Below, one piece after another: positions 39,623 to 48,787 of a DNA stretch of 64,000 nucleotides. How positions within the stretch are numbered: position 1 is the first letter of the stretch; each line of letters opens with the position of its first letter. Both the position numbers and the translations under genes were made by a program. A model generated the notes under the pieces. The model saw only the letters and a list, made by a program, of their open reading frames with translations, ran no database searches and had not been told where the DNA came from. Source of the stretch: Ignavibacteriota bacterium (lineage in GTDB: Bacteria > Bacteroidota > Ignavibacteria > UBA10030 > SZUA-254); assembly GCA_025358305.1 (NCBI GenBank), contig JANYJZ010000003.1, forward strand, positions 230,908 through 294,907, in the 5' to 3' direction.

Positions 39623-41934
39623 CAGACGCCCCTGTGGCAGCTATAGCAGGCAGCGCTCGTGTAGCTGTAGCCAGACACGCCCGTGTGGTGGCCGTCCGTC
39701 ACCGCCTTATCGTGCGTGTGGCAGGTGAAGCAGGTGAACTGTGCGTAACTCGTCGGTACGTTGTGGCACGTCGCGCAGGTCGTCCATTGCCCCCGGTGTG
39801 TTCCGGAGTTGATGCGGAAGTAGAGCCCGTCATGATTGAGCGTCGACGGATTCCAAGCGGTCGTCGTGTGGCACGTCGCGCAGTTATGGTCGAAGTTCGC
39901 CAACACGTGGTTCGGGTCCGTCGGCTGCGCATATTCGGTCTGGTGGCACTGATAGCAGTTGGCATAGACGAGCTGGTAGTTGCCGTTCGTATGGCACGAC
40001 ACGCAGGCCGTCGTCGTATGCTTGCCCGTGAGCGCGAAGTGCGTCGTTGCATGGTCGAACGACGCCGGCTGCCAGGCCACCGTCGTGTGGCACGTCGTGC
40101 AGTCATGGCTGAAGATCCCCGTGACATGGTTCGGGTTCGCCGCCTGCTCAAAGTTCGTCTGGTGGCACTGATAGCAGTTGGCGTAGACGAGTTGGTAGTT
40201 CCCGTTGATGTGGCATGCGTTGCACTGGATCGCCGTGTGCGCGCCGGTGAGCGGGAAGTGCGTCGTCGCATGGTCAAACGTCGCAGGCTGCCAGGCGACC
40301 GTTGAATGGCACGTCAGGCAGTCGTGGCTGAAGTTCCCTGTGACATGGTTCGGGTTCGTCGCTTGTACAAAATTCGGCTGATGGCACTGGTAACAGTCGG
40401 TGAACACGAGCTGGTAGTTGTTATTGATGTGGCACGCCGCGCACTGGATCGTCGTGTGCGCCCCGGTGAGCGGCAGGCGTGTCTGGTTGTGGTCGTACGT
40501 GGCCGGCTGCCAGGCCGCCGTCGTGTGGCACGTCAGGCAGTCGTGGCTCATGTTTGCGGTGACGTGATTCGGGTTCGTCGTCGACGCAAACGTCGTCGCA
40601 TGACACTGATAACAATCGGTATACGTGAGCTGGAAGTTCCCGTTGATGTGGCACGACTGACACTCGATCGACGTGTGCGCGCCCGAGAGCGGGAAGGCCG
40701 TCGAAGCATGGTTGAATCCGGGCTGCCAGGCGATCGTATTGTGGCAGGTGAGGCAGTTGTGGCTGAAGTTTCCGGCCACATGGCCTGGCGACGTCGTTCC
40801 CTCGAAGTTCGTCTGATGGCACTGGTAGCAGTCGGTATAGGCGAGCTGATAATTGCCGTTCTTATGACACGACTGGCAGTCGATCGATGTGTGCGCCCCC
40901 GTGAGTGGGAAGGCCGTCGAAGCGTGGTTAAAGGTCGACGGGTTCCAGGTCGACGTCGTATGGCACGTCAGGCAAGTATGGCTGAAGTTCGCCGTGACGT
41001 GGTTTGGCGACGTCACCGACTCGAAGTTCGTACGGTGACATTGGTAGCAGTCGGTGTACGTGATCTGGAAGTTGCCGCCGATATGGCACGACTGGCAGTC
41101 GACCGTCGTATGCTTCCCGGTGAGGGGGAAGTTCGTCGCATTATGGTCGAAGGTTGCCGGCTGCCACGCGATCGTCGTATGGCACGACTGACACTGCTGG
41201 CTGAAGTTCCCCGTGACGTGATTGGGCGACGTCGGGCGGCGGAAATCCGCCGCGTGGCAGTCGTAACAGTTCGCGGAGATCGCCTCGAACTTGTTGTTCG
41301 TGTGACAAGCGACGCACATGACCGCGCGGTGCCCGCCCGTGAGCGGGAATGAGGTCAGGTTGTGATCGAATCCGCCCGGCCATGCCGGCGAGTCGATGCG
41401 GTGGCACGTGCCGCACTCCAGTCCAAATCCTGCAGCGACGTGGTTCGGCGCAGTCGTCGCGTCGTATTCCTTCTTGTGGCAGGTGATGCACGTGATCGGC
41501 GTTCCTGCGAAATGATGGGTCGACGCGCGCGCGTGGCATTCCTCGCAGTTGATGAGCCGGTGGGCTCCCAACAGCGGAAAACGGGTCTCCTGATGCTTGT
41601 CCCGCATGTCAGGAACGACCCACGACTGTGTCGTGTGGCAGCGGACGCAGTTCGGCCCGAGCTCTTCTTGGTGGACGTCCGCGTGGCACGACGCGCAGTC
41701 CGTACTTTTCCCCGTGAAGACGAGATTTTCGTGGCAGGTGCGGCATGCGACGGCCTGATGCGTCCCTTCGAGGGGAAATCCCGTCGTAGAGTGATTGAAG
41801 GACGCGTCGGTCCGGAGCGTCCACGTGTCTGTCGAGTGGCAGACCTCGCACGCGATCTTGATCGGCCCGTGGGGGGATTGCTGCGCGGCCGCGGCCGCCG
41901 ACATTATGACGATCAGGAACAGGATCCGTTTCAT
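39622..41934 (-). CDS. 31-haem c-type cytochrome built of 73-residue repeats
   Basis: A 770-residue exported protein (signal peptide about 1-18) with 31 CXXCH motifs by my count. From about residue 165 it is a tandem array of a 73-residue unit with three haem motifs (CLTCH, CXXCH followed by INGNYQL, CYQCH) and conserved extra histidines (FDH, TGAH, NPNHV, FSHD) that could serve as distal ligands, giving bis-histidine haems. No membrane segment follows the signal. ATGA overlap with the 20-haem gene. Role: long-range periplasmic or extracellular electron conduction, by inference. Confidence 0.93.
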   Translation of the reverse strand: MKRILFLIVIMSAAAAAQQSPHGPIKIACEVCHSTDTWTLRTDASFNHSTTGFPLEGTHQAVACRTCHENLVFTGKSTDCASCHADVHQEELGPNCVRCHTTQSWVVPDMRDKHQETRFPLLGAHRLINCEECHARASTHHFAGTPITCITCHKKEYDATTAPNHVAAGFGLECGTCHRIDSPAWPGGFDHNLTSFPLTGGHRAVMCVACHTNNKFEAISANCYDCHAADFRRPTSPNHVTGNFSQQCQSCHTTIAWQPATFDHNATNFPLTGKHTTVDCQSCHIGGNFQITYTDCYQCHRTNFESVTSPNHVTANFSHTCLTCHTTSTWNPSTFNHASTAFPLTGAHTSIDCQSCHKNGNYQLAYTDCYQCHQTNFEGTTSPGHVAGNFSHNCLTCHNTIAWQPGFNHASTAFPLSGAHTSIECQSCHINGNFQLTYTDCYQCHATTFASTTNPNHVTANMSHDCLTCHTTAAWQPATYDHNQTRLPLTGAHTTIQCAACHINNNYQLVFTDCYQCHQPNFVQATNPNHVTGNFSHDCLTCHSTVAWQPATFDHATTHFPLTGAHTAIQCNACHINGNYQLVYANCYQCHQTNFEQAANPNHVTGIFSHDCTTCHTTVAWQPASFDHATTHFALTGKHTTTACVSCHTNGNYQLVYANCYQCHQTEYAQPTDPNHVLANFDHNCATCHTTTAWNPSTLNHDGLYFRINSGTHRGQWTTCATCHNVPTSYAQFTCFTCHTHDKAVTDGHHTGVSGYSYTSAACYSCHRGV
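39830..41450 (-). repeat. In-frame 219-bp tandem repeat encoding three-haem modules
   Basis: The PNHV codons recur near 39904, 40122, 40341, 40560, 40776, 40995, 41214 and 41439, a period of 219 bases (73 codons) with one 216-base unit and one longer divergent unit at the 5' end. The central units are more alike than the outer ones, which suggests expansion by recombination within the gene. Boundaries are approximate. Confidence 0.8.
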
Positions 41935-43592
41935 TGTCCCCCTCCTTTAACATGGCAGCTGACGCATTCGCCCGACATCGGCTTGAAGCGCGTGAAGGTT
42001 GTCGTATCAGCGCTCTCCTGGCGGTGACAGGCCTGGCATTGAACGTTCTTATGGGCTCCGGTGAGCTTGAAGGTGCTCTGCGTTTCATGATCGAAGGCGA
42101 GCTGCCGCCAGCCGGCTGACGCATGGCACGTCTGGCACTGCGTTTGGCCTCCCGTCGCGAACTGCGCCCGATGGATGTCCTTGTGGCACGATTGGCAGTC
42201 GGTCGGGATCTTCTTGTACTGGAGGCTCTTCCGAGCGGCCGATTCTTCCTTGTGGCAATCAATGCACGCGACGTTCACATGGCGGCCCGTGAGGGGGAAC
42301 GTCGTCGTGGAATGGTCGAAACGAGCGTTCTGCCACCGCTCGGTCGTATGGCACGCGTCGCAGCTCGATTCTTTCATCTTGTCGTTGAACTGGCCCTTGT
42401 GGAAATCCTTGTGGCAGGTCTCGCACCGGAGCGATGCGAAGTGGTAGACAGGCGCGGTCTCGTACTTCACGTGGCAATCCGCGCAGATGATCGCTGCATG
42501 CGCCCCCTTGAGGTGAAAGCGGCTGTCGTCGTGCCGGGAGATCGTGAACGTCGAGGGCTTGTACCCTTCGACGGTGTGGCAGAGGGCGCAGTCGTTCTTG
42601 TACCTCTTGACGAATTCCCCGTTGTGCTTGTCGGCATGGCAGTCCGTGCACCGGGAGAACGTGAGAAAGAAGGTCTGCGCGAACGGCCGCTTTTCGGAGA
42701 GGCGGTGGCACTTCGCGCAGTCCGTTTGGGCGTGGCGGCCTTTGAGGGCATAGGCCGTCTTCGTATGGTCGAACGGCCGGGACATCGCGTCGGACCAGTT
42801 CTGCGCGGTGTGGCACGAGGCGCAGCGTTGGGCGTTGAGCTGGGCCTTGTGTGGGCTCGTATGGCACGGCGTACAGTCTGCGAACGGCTGTGCCCGGAAG
42901 TCGAGCGCCCCGTTTGGGGCGCGGTTCGCCATCGACGGGTGACATTTCGCGCAGGCGACCTGCGCGTGCTTTCCTTCGAGAGGGAAACGCGCTTTGTCGT
43001 GGTCGAAGTTCTGCACCTTCCCCCACGTCGCGGTCGTGTGGCAGTGCGCGCAGTCCTGCTGGAACTTGCCCTTGTGGACGTCGTCATGGCACGTCGCGCA
43101 GCGCGTCTCCAGGCCGAGGTACGTTTCGCGCGGATGCTCGTCCAGGGACTTGATCACTTCCTTGTTGACGATGAACTTCGCGTTGTGGCAGCGGTCGCAA
43201 CTCACGGCGGCATGCTTGCCGTCGAGGAGGAACCCCGTCTTGGCGTGTTCGAAGTTGTCCTTGTCGAACTTCGTGATGTGCGCGCTGAGACCGAGGTGCT
43301 CCTTGTGGCACGTGACGCAGCGTTCGGAACTCACGCTTGCGTGGTACCCTTTGCGAGAATCGATGAGCTGCTTGATCTCCTCGTGGCACGCGAAGCACTT
43401 CACGCCGCTGATCTCTTTGCCCACATCATGACACTTGACGCAGTTCTGCGATCCCTCGAGCGCATGATGCGCCTTTGAGAGTTCGCCGGGGGAGAATTGC
43501 GCAAGCGCGCTGCGAGGGTCAAGCAGCATGGTTGCCCCGAGGGCGAGTGTCACGATGAAGCACCGATGTCGTGTGAGCCATGTTCTCCGCAT
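41931..43592 (-). CDS. 20-haem c-type cytochrome
   Basis: A 553-residue exported cytochrome with signal peptide (about 1-31, ending SALAQ) and 20 CXXCH motifs by count. Repeated blocks of the type CATCHDDVHKGKFQ.DC.HCHTT..W and FDH..T.FPL.GKHA.V.C..CH alternate through the chain, a related but less regular pattern than in the 31-haem neighbour. Extra histidines (FDH, GKH/GAH, DVHKG) can supply sixth ligands. It probably passes electrons between the inner-membrane cytochrome b upstream and the 31-haem protein downstream. Confidence 0.93.
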   Translation of the reverse strand: MRRTWLTRHRCFIVTLALGATMLLDPRSALAQFSPGELSKAHHALEGSQNCVKCHDVGKEISGVKCFACHEEIKQLIDSRKGYHASVSSERCVTCHKEHLGLSAHITKFDKDNFEHAKTGFLLDGKHAAVSCDRCHNAKFIVNKEVIKSLDEHPRETYLGLETRCATCHDDVHKGKFQQDCAHCHTTATWGKVQNFDHDKARFPLEGKHAQVACAKCHPSMANRAPNGALDFRAQPFADCTPCHTSPHKAQLNAQRCASCHTAQNWSDAMSRPFDHTKTAYALKGRHAQTDCAKCHRLSEKRPFAQTFFLTFSRCTDCHADKHNGEFVKRYKNDCALCHTVEGYKPSTFTISRHDDSRFHLKGAHAAIICADCHVKYETAPVYHFASLRCETCHKDFHKGQFNDKMKESSCDACHTTERWQNARFDHSTTTFPLTGRHVNVACIDCHKEESAARKSLQYKKIPTDCQSCHKDIHRAQFATGGQTQCQTCHASAGWRQLAFDHETQSTFKLTGAHKNVQCQACHRQESADTTTFTRFKPMSGECVSCHVKGGGQ

Positions 43593-43604
43593 CGTCGTGT
43601 ATGG

Positions 43605-44504
43605 TTAGAAGATCCAGGTGTAGCCGAGGAGAACCGCCACGATGACGTGGGCGGTGAGGGTCAGCAGCATGATGATGCTGAACGGGAAGTGGATCGCATG
43701 CCAGTAATAGAACCCCCGTTCGACCTGAACGAGCACGAGGGACTTCTGGGAGAGAGAGGCGCGCTCCGAGGCCATGTCAAAGAGCTGTTTCGCCAGGTCT
43801 CCCGATGAGTGGCTTCTCTCAAGGATCGCGTGAATCCGCGCCTTTGTCTGCGACTTGATGCGCTGGAGCTCAAAGAGTGTCGAGATCGTTTCAGAGAACG
43901 TCCGGGGCTTCTGGATCTTCGCAAAGCCCTCGTCGATCGTCTCGACGAGCGTCGCGCCGAGAGGATGCGCCCGGAGCTTCGCACCGAGTGCGTCGAGCTC
44001 GCGGGAGATGTCGTCGGTCGTGAGTTCGGTCCCCTTGAGGTTACGCGGGATCTGATTGTAGAGATAGCGTCCGATGACGCCGCTCGAAACGACGGAAAGC
44101 ATCGTCCAGAGACTGATCGACGCGATCCCGCCCGCCTTAAAGGTCGTGTGATAGACTACGAGGATCGGTCCGACGAGACAGAGGAAGATGTGGAACTCGA
44201 GCCAGTAGGAGAGCCGGCCGAGGTTCCAGAGCCTGCGTACGCGCTTGCGTGTCGAGTACGTCGCCACGCCCACGATGATCATGAGGGAGCCGATGATACC
44301 GAGCCCAAGACTGTACGGTCCGGAGGGACGCATCACGGAGTAGTCTTCTCGGAACGCGCGCTGGTCGATCGGCGTCCGATAATAGTCACAGCCGCGGACG
44401 GACAGCGACAGCACGGCCGTACCCGCGATAAGGAATAAAAACAGAACAAAGATCTTATGTGACAATGCCTGCACCGTCTGATGGTCCCACCGGACACCGC
44501 TCAT
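43605..44504 (-). CDS. Di-haem cytochrome b-like inner membrane protein
   Basis: A 299-residue protein with about five membrane spans. Histidines in two spans (EFHIFLCLVGPILVVYH and YYWHAIHFPFSIIMLLTLTAH) can ligate two b haems. A soluble, mostly helical region of about 100 residues lies between spans four and five. The ATG at 44502-44504 was chosen; a TTG 12 codons upstream is possible but lacks a site. First gene of the five-gene electron-transfer cluster, it is a candidate quinol oxidase or reductase feeding the multihaem cytochromes. Confidence 0.8.
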   Translation of the reverse strand: MSGVRWDHQTVQALSHKIFVLFLFLIAGTAVLSLSVRGCDYYRTPIDQRAFREDYSVMRPSGPYSLGLGIIGSLMIIVGVATYSTRKRVRRLWNLGRLSYWLEFHIFLCLVGPILVVYHTTFKAGGIASISLWTMLSVVSSGVIGRYLYNQIPRNLKGTELTTDDISRELDALGAKLRAHPLGATLVETIDEGFAKIQKPRTFSETISTLFELQRIKSQTKARIHAILERSHSSGDLAKQLFDMASERASLSQKSLVLVQVERGFYYWHAIHFPFSIIMLLTLTAHVIVAVLLGYTWIF

Positions 44505-44878
44505 TTTACTCAATATACCGGAACTTCGGGGTAGTATCAATATTGATTGTGCCCGGCGTCACCGGATGCTGCACTTCGCGTGATCACCGGGATCAGGTCC
44601 GAGATGGTAACGGCGAGATTATCCACTCTGAGCGGGACTATTCGCCCCAAAATCGCACTTTGGAAACAGGACCATGCGATCTTATTTGCAAGAAACTGCG
44701 CACGCGGGATGCAATAATAATCGCACTCTGCGTCGTCGTCTCCATCCGATTCGACCACACCTTTGGTTAACACACTTCGAGGATCCCGTGGAATGACCCG
44801 TTCGGGTCATGGAGATTGACTTGCAGGATACGTATCTTCTGATACAAGAACTCTATCGTAGGAGCAGGACTGAGGTAC
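44505..44878. promoter_or_regulatory. Divergent intergenic region
   Basis: No gene is seen in these 374 bases. It must hold the promoters of the cytochrome cluster (minus) and of the sensor-kinase operon (plus). The only clear elements are the 18-bp palindrome at 44793-44810 and the GTATCTT core at 44832-44838. Confidence 0.5.
44793..44810. promoter_or_regulatory. Operator palindrome, copy 1 (kinase promoter)
   Basis: ATGACCCGTTCGGGTCAT: 8-bp arms around TT. It is identical in all 18 bases to copy 2 at 48706-48723. Exactly 21 bases downstream, at 44832, lies GTATCTT, likely the promoter core; the same spacing is found at copy 2. The kinase start follows 68 bases after the palindrome. Confidence 0.75.
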
Positions 44879-47800
44879 GTGCGGCAAATATCGATCATTC
44901 TGCTTGTTCTGGGGCTCTGGATGCCGTCCTACGCACAAAAGCAGCCCGAGTACCGGTTCGAGCACCTCTCGTTGGAGCAGGGCGTGGCCAACAACCTCGC
45001 CTACTGCATGCTCCAGGACAGGGATGGGTTCCTCTGGTTCGGAACGATGTATGGGCTGGTCCGCTATGACGGCTACCAGTACGTCAGCTACCGCTATAAC
45101 CCCGACAATCCAAACTCCCTTTCGAACGACGATATCGTGTGCCTGCTCGAGGACAGAGGTGGAAACCTCTGGGTGGGAACCTTCGGCGGCGGCCTCAACA
45201 GGATCGAGCGCGCGACCGGAACGATGACCCGCTACACACATGATCCCGGAGATTCTTCCACGATCACGAACGGCATCGTCTGGTCGATCTGCGAGGACCA
45301 TGGGGGAAAGATCTGGCTCGCGACGAACGGCGGAGGAGTCGAGAAACTCGATCCCGTCACCGGTGCGTGGACCCATTACCGGCACGATCCGGCGAACACG
45401 AACAGTCTCGCGGAAGACGTCGTCTTTTCTATCGTGGAGGACGCGGCGCACGCGCTCTGGATCGCGACGAAGAGCAGCGGCGTCAACATCCTCGATTCGA
45501 CAAGAATGAAATTCACATCGATCCGGAACGACCCGCACCAGCGTACGAGTCTCGGGAGCGACGCCGTGAGGAGACTCTACGTCGACGCAGGAGGGGATGT
45601 CTGGGTCTGCACGTACGGCGGCGGCCTCAACAGATTCATCCGGGAGACCGGAACGTTCATGCGGTTCGAACACGACTCGACGAACGAGAAGAGCCTGAGC
45701 ATGAATGTCGTCAATACCGTCATGCGAGATCGCTCGGGGATCTGCTGGGTCGGCACTCCGGCCGGTCTCGACCGTCTCGATCCCGCGACCGGTGGGGTGA
45801 CGCGATTCGCGCACCGCGACTCGGATCCGAACTCGCTCAGCAGCAGCAACGTCGTGGCGCTCCTGGAAGACGCATCGGGGCTCATCTGGATCGGTTCATA
45901 CCAGGGCGGCGTGGACAAGCTCCTGACCGGCGAGCGGCGGTTTCGGTACTACCGCCACCGCACCGAGGAGGCGTCGAGCCTTTCCGAGAACAGCGTGCAC
46001 GCGATCCTGGAGGACCGGACCGGCGTCCTCTGGATCGGCACGAACGAGGGGCTGAACGCATCCTCGGATTCGGGAAGGTCGTTCCGCCACCTCACGTGGG
46101 ATCCGAAGAATGAGAATTCCCTTAGCGGCAAGATCGTGAACGCGATCGCAGAAGATTCCTCCGGAGCGCTTTGGGTGGGGACGCAGCGCGGCGTGAGCAG
46201 GCTTGATCCCGGGCGGAAAGCCTGGACCCATTTCCGGCAGGATCCGAAGGATATGCATACGCTCTCCAACGACGCTGACACGGCCATTGCCGCGAGCAGG
46301 GCACGGCCTGATGAGGTCTGGATCGGGACCGCAGTGGGGTTGAACAGACTGAACATGCGGGATCGCACGATGACCCGTTTTCTCACCGATCCGCATGACT
46401 CAACGAGTCTCGGCAATAACTACGTTCTCTCACTCTTCGAGGATCGTCAAGGCATCCTCTGGGTGGGGACATTCGGCGGATTGAATCGGTTCGATCCGGC
46501 ACGCGGCCTCTTCACGCGCTATCTCCAGGATCCGCGGGATCCGAAGAGTCTCAGCAACAACTACTGCCTCTCGATGGCGGAAGGCAGAGACGGCGCCCTC
46601 TGGATTGGCACCGGTGGCGGACTCAACCGGCTGGATCGCGGAAGCGGCGCCTTCACGCACTTTGGCCGAAAAGAGGGCCTCCCGAACGCCGTCATCTGCG
46701 GGATCATCGAAACGCAGCCCGGCGTGTTCTGGCTCAGTACGTACTTGGGGCTCTCGCAGTTCACCGTCCGTACGCTGGAGGCGAAGAACTTCGACGCCAC
46801 CGACGGCCTCCAGAGCAATATGTTCTCCGCCGGGGCGTACTGCCGGCGCAGGAGCGGCGAGCTCCTCTTCGGCGGGATCAACGGCGCGACGGCGTTCTAT
46901 CCCGAATCCGCGCCGCACAACGCGTACGTTCCCCCCATTGCGATCACCTCGTTCATGCTCTTCGACAACACGCAGTCAAACCTCATGGCACAGCTTCCGG
47001 GAAGACGATCGGTGACCCTGTCGTACCGGCAGAACTTCTTCGGCGTCGCATTCTCCGCGCTCGACTACACCGAACCGTCAAAAAACCAGTACGCGTTCAA
47101 GCTCGAGGGGTTCGACGAGGACTGGATCCAGTCCGGGAATGCCCGGTTCGCACGTTACATGAACTTGAGCCCCGGCGAGTACCTCTTACGGGTGAAGGGT
47201 TCGAACAACACCGGCGTCTGGAACGAGAACACGCCGCCGCTGCGGATCATCATCACACCTCCCTTCTGGCGGACCTGGTGGTTCTACTCCCTCTCTGCGG
47301 CCGCGTTCTGCGCGAGCATCTTTCTGGCGTACCATTTCCGCGTCCGGCAGAAGGTGGCGAGGCTGACGGAACTCGAACGCGTACGGAACGCCGAGAACAT
47401 CCGTGTGAGAAAGCGCGCCGCGGACGATTTTCATGACGAGTTCGGCCACAAACTCACGAAGATCTCGCTCCTGAGTCAGGTCATCCGGAAGGCGCTCAAC
47501 GGCGGTGCGCCGGAACTCGCCTGCCAGCTCGACAAGGTCATCGAGACGTCGAACGAGCTGTCGGGTGGAATGAGGGATTTTCTCTGGACGCTCAATCCGG
47601 ACAAGGGCACGGTCCACGATGCTGTCATTCGGCTGAAGGACTTCGGTGACGAACTCTTTAACAGCTGCGGGGTCGGGTTCGAAGTGACCGGGCTGACGAA
47701 GGAGCTCGAGGAGGTGCAGCTCACAGTCGACTGGAGGAGACACCTGACGCTGCTATTTAAAGAGGCGATGCACAATGCCGCGAAGCACTCCGGCTGCCGC

Positions 47801-48040
47801 AACGCTACGCTTTCCGTCGCCAGCGAGGGCGCCAAATTGACGGTCCGGCTCACCGACGACGGCCGCGGGTTCGATCCCTGTCAGAGGTCCGACGGTCAAG
47901 GGCTCACGAGCATGCGGAACAGGGCCGACAAGATCGGCGGAACGCTCCGGATCGCGCCGGCCCTCGGGGGCGGCACGGTCGTGGAGTTTGAAGGCGTGCT
48001 CCGGCGCTCGCCGGAGTTGAAGGGAATGCGAACCCGATGA
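44879..48040 (+). CDS. Two-component sensor kinase with periplasmic propeller repeats
   Basis: A 1053-residue hybrid-sized sensor: signal or anchor (2-19), about a dozen propeller repeats of the LEDRGGNLWVGTFGGGLNR type forming two propellers (about 30-680), a Y_Y_Y domain (about 700-785), one membrane span (about 800-822), then HisKA_3 (DFHDEFGHKLTKISLL, phospho-histidine) and an HATPase domain (NAAKHSG, DDGRGFDP). No receiver domain is fused. Start is GTG 44879. The NarL-type regulator follows with ATGA overlap. Kinases of this plan often sense polymers or degradation products at the cell surface in Bacteroidota. Confidence 0.93.
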   Translation: MRQISIILLVLGLWMPSYAQKQPEYRFEHLSLEQGVANNLAYCMLQDRDGFLWFGTMYGLVRYDGYQYVSYRYNPDNPNSLSNDDIVCLLEDRGGNLWVGTFGGGLNRIERATGTMTRYTHDPGDSSTITNGIVWSICEDHGGKIWLATNGGGVEKLDPVTGAWTHYRHDPANTNSLAEDVVFSIVEDAAHALWIATKSSGVNILDSTRMKFTSIRNDPHQRTSLGSDAVRRLYVDAGGDVWVCTYGGGLNRFIRETGTFMRFEHDSTNEKSLSMNVVNTVMRDRSGICWVGTPAGLDRLDPATGGVTRFAHRDSDPNSLSSSNVVALLEDASGLIWIGSYQGGVDKLLTGERRFRYYRHRTEEASSLSENSVHAILEDRTGVLWIGTNEGLNASSDSGRSFRHLTWDPKNENSLSGKIVNAIAEDSSGALWVGTQRGVSRLDPGRKAWTHFRQDPKDMHTLSNDADTAIAASRARPDEVWIGTAVGLNRLNMRDRTMTRFLTDPHDSTSLGNNYVLSLFEDRQGILWVGTFGGLNRFDPARGLFTRYLQDPRDPKSLSNNYCLSMAEGRDGALWIGTGGGLNRLDRGSGAFTHFGRKEGLPNAVICGIIETQPGVFWLSTYLGLSQFTVRTLEAKNFDATDGLQSNMFSAGAYCRRRSGELLFGGINGATAFYPESAPHNAYVPPIAITSFMLFDNTQSNLMAQLPGRRSVTLSYRQNFFGVAFSALDYTEPSKNQYAFKLEGFDEDWIQSGNARFARYMNLSPGEYLLRVKGSNNTGVWNENTPPLRIIITPPFWRTWWFYSLSAAAFCASIFLAYHFRVRQKVARLTELERVRNAENIRVRKRAADDFHDEFGHKLTKISLLSQVIRKALNGGAPELACQLDKVIETSNELSGGMRDFLWTLNPDKGTVHDAVIRLKDFGDELFNSCGVGFEVTGLTKELEEVQLTVDWRRHLTLLFKEAMHNAAKHSGCRNATLSVASEGAKLTVRLTDDGRGFDPCQRSDGQGLTSMRNRADKIGGTLRIAPALGGGTVVEFEGVLRRSPELKGMRTR

Positions 48041-48654
48041 TCAACGTTGCCATCGTCGAGGACGACAAGGATATCCGCGAGAGCCTCGCGCTCCTCATCA
48101 ACAGCACGGACGGCTTCATGTGCACGACGACCTATGGCGAGTGCATGTCAGCGATCAAAGGGATCAACGAGGACATTCCCGATATCGTCCTGATGGACAT
48201 CGGTCTTCCAGGCATGTCCGGCGTCGAGGGGATACGAAGGATCAAGGAGAAGCATCCGGACCTCGATATCATCGTGCTCACCGTTCATGAGAACGATGAC
48301 ATCGTGTTCGAAGCCCTCTGCGCGGGAGCGTGCGGCTACCTCGTGAAGGAGACCCCCACGTCGAGGCTCCTCGATGCGATGCGCGAAGTAAAGCACGGCG
48401 GCGCGCCCATGAGCACGCAGATAGCGCGGATGGTCGTCGGCTCGTTCCAGAAGAAGACCGAGTCGCTCCTCACCGCGCGGGAGATCGACGTTCTCAATCA
48501 GCTCTGTAAGGGCAAGAGTTACCGGATGATCGCGGATTCCCTCTCGATCAGCGAAGAGACGGTCCGGAGGCACCTGAAGAGCATTTACCGGAAGCTCGAG
48601 GTTCATTCGAAGTCCGAGGCTGTTGCAAAAGCGTTGAAGGAAAACCTCATCTAG
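48037..48654 (+). CDS. NarL/LuxR-family response regulator
   Basis: A 205-residue regulator with receiver domain (VEDDKD acidic pair, phospho-Asp in IVLMDIGLPGMSG, K in YLVKE) and a C-terminal LuxR-type helix-turn-helix (LTAREIDVLNQLCKGKSYRMIADSLSISEETVRRHLKSIYRKL). It pairs with the upstream kinase. The identical palindromes before the kinase and before the next gene are the natural candidates for its binding site. Confidence 0.96.
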   Translation: MINVAIVEDDKDIRESLALLINSTDGFMCTTTYGECMSAIKGINEDIPDIVLMDIGLPGMSGVEGIRRIKEKHPDLDIIVLTVHENDDIVFEALCAGACGYLVKETPTSRLLDAMREVKHGGAPMSTQIARMVVGSFQKKTESLLTAREIDVLNQLCKGKSYRMIADSLSISEETVRRHLKSIYRKLEVHSKSEAVAKALKENLI

Positions 48655-48705
48655 TACCCTGTTCGGTCCTTCGGAAGACCCCAACTTCATTCTAGTACTC
48701 ACAAA

Positions 48706-48723
48706 ATGACCCGTTCGGGTCAT
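48706..48723. promoter_or_regulatory. Operator palindrome, copy 2 (secreted-protein promoter)
   Basis: ATGACCCGTTCGGGTCAT, identical to copy 1 at 44793-44810. GTATCTT begins at 48745, again 21 bases after the palindrome, and the ATG of the secreted protein follows 64 bases after it. The copy lies between the response regulator stop and the secreted-protein gene. Confidence 0.75.
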
Positions 48724-48787
48724 TTACCCGCCTCGGTATTCTCTGTATCTTGATCATGGATAGAATAGTCATGATGAAGGACAGAGT

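Noticed and set aside
39830..41450. CRISPR or intergenic satellite array
   Set aside because: The 219-bp period is in frame, carries CXXCH codons throughout and has no spacer variation; it is a coding repeat.
44793..44810. Palindrome as a transcription terminator
   Set aside because: There is no T-run on either side, no gene ends just before copy 1, and both copies keep exact spacing to a promoter-like core, which fits an operator better.
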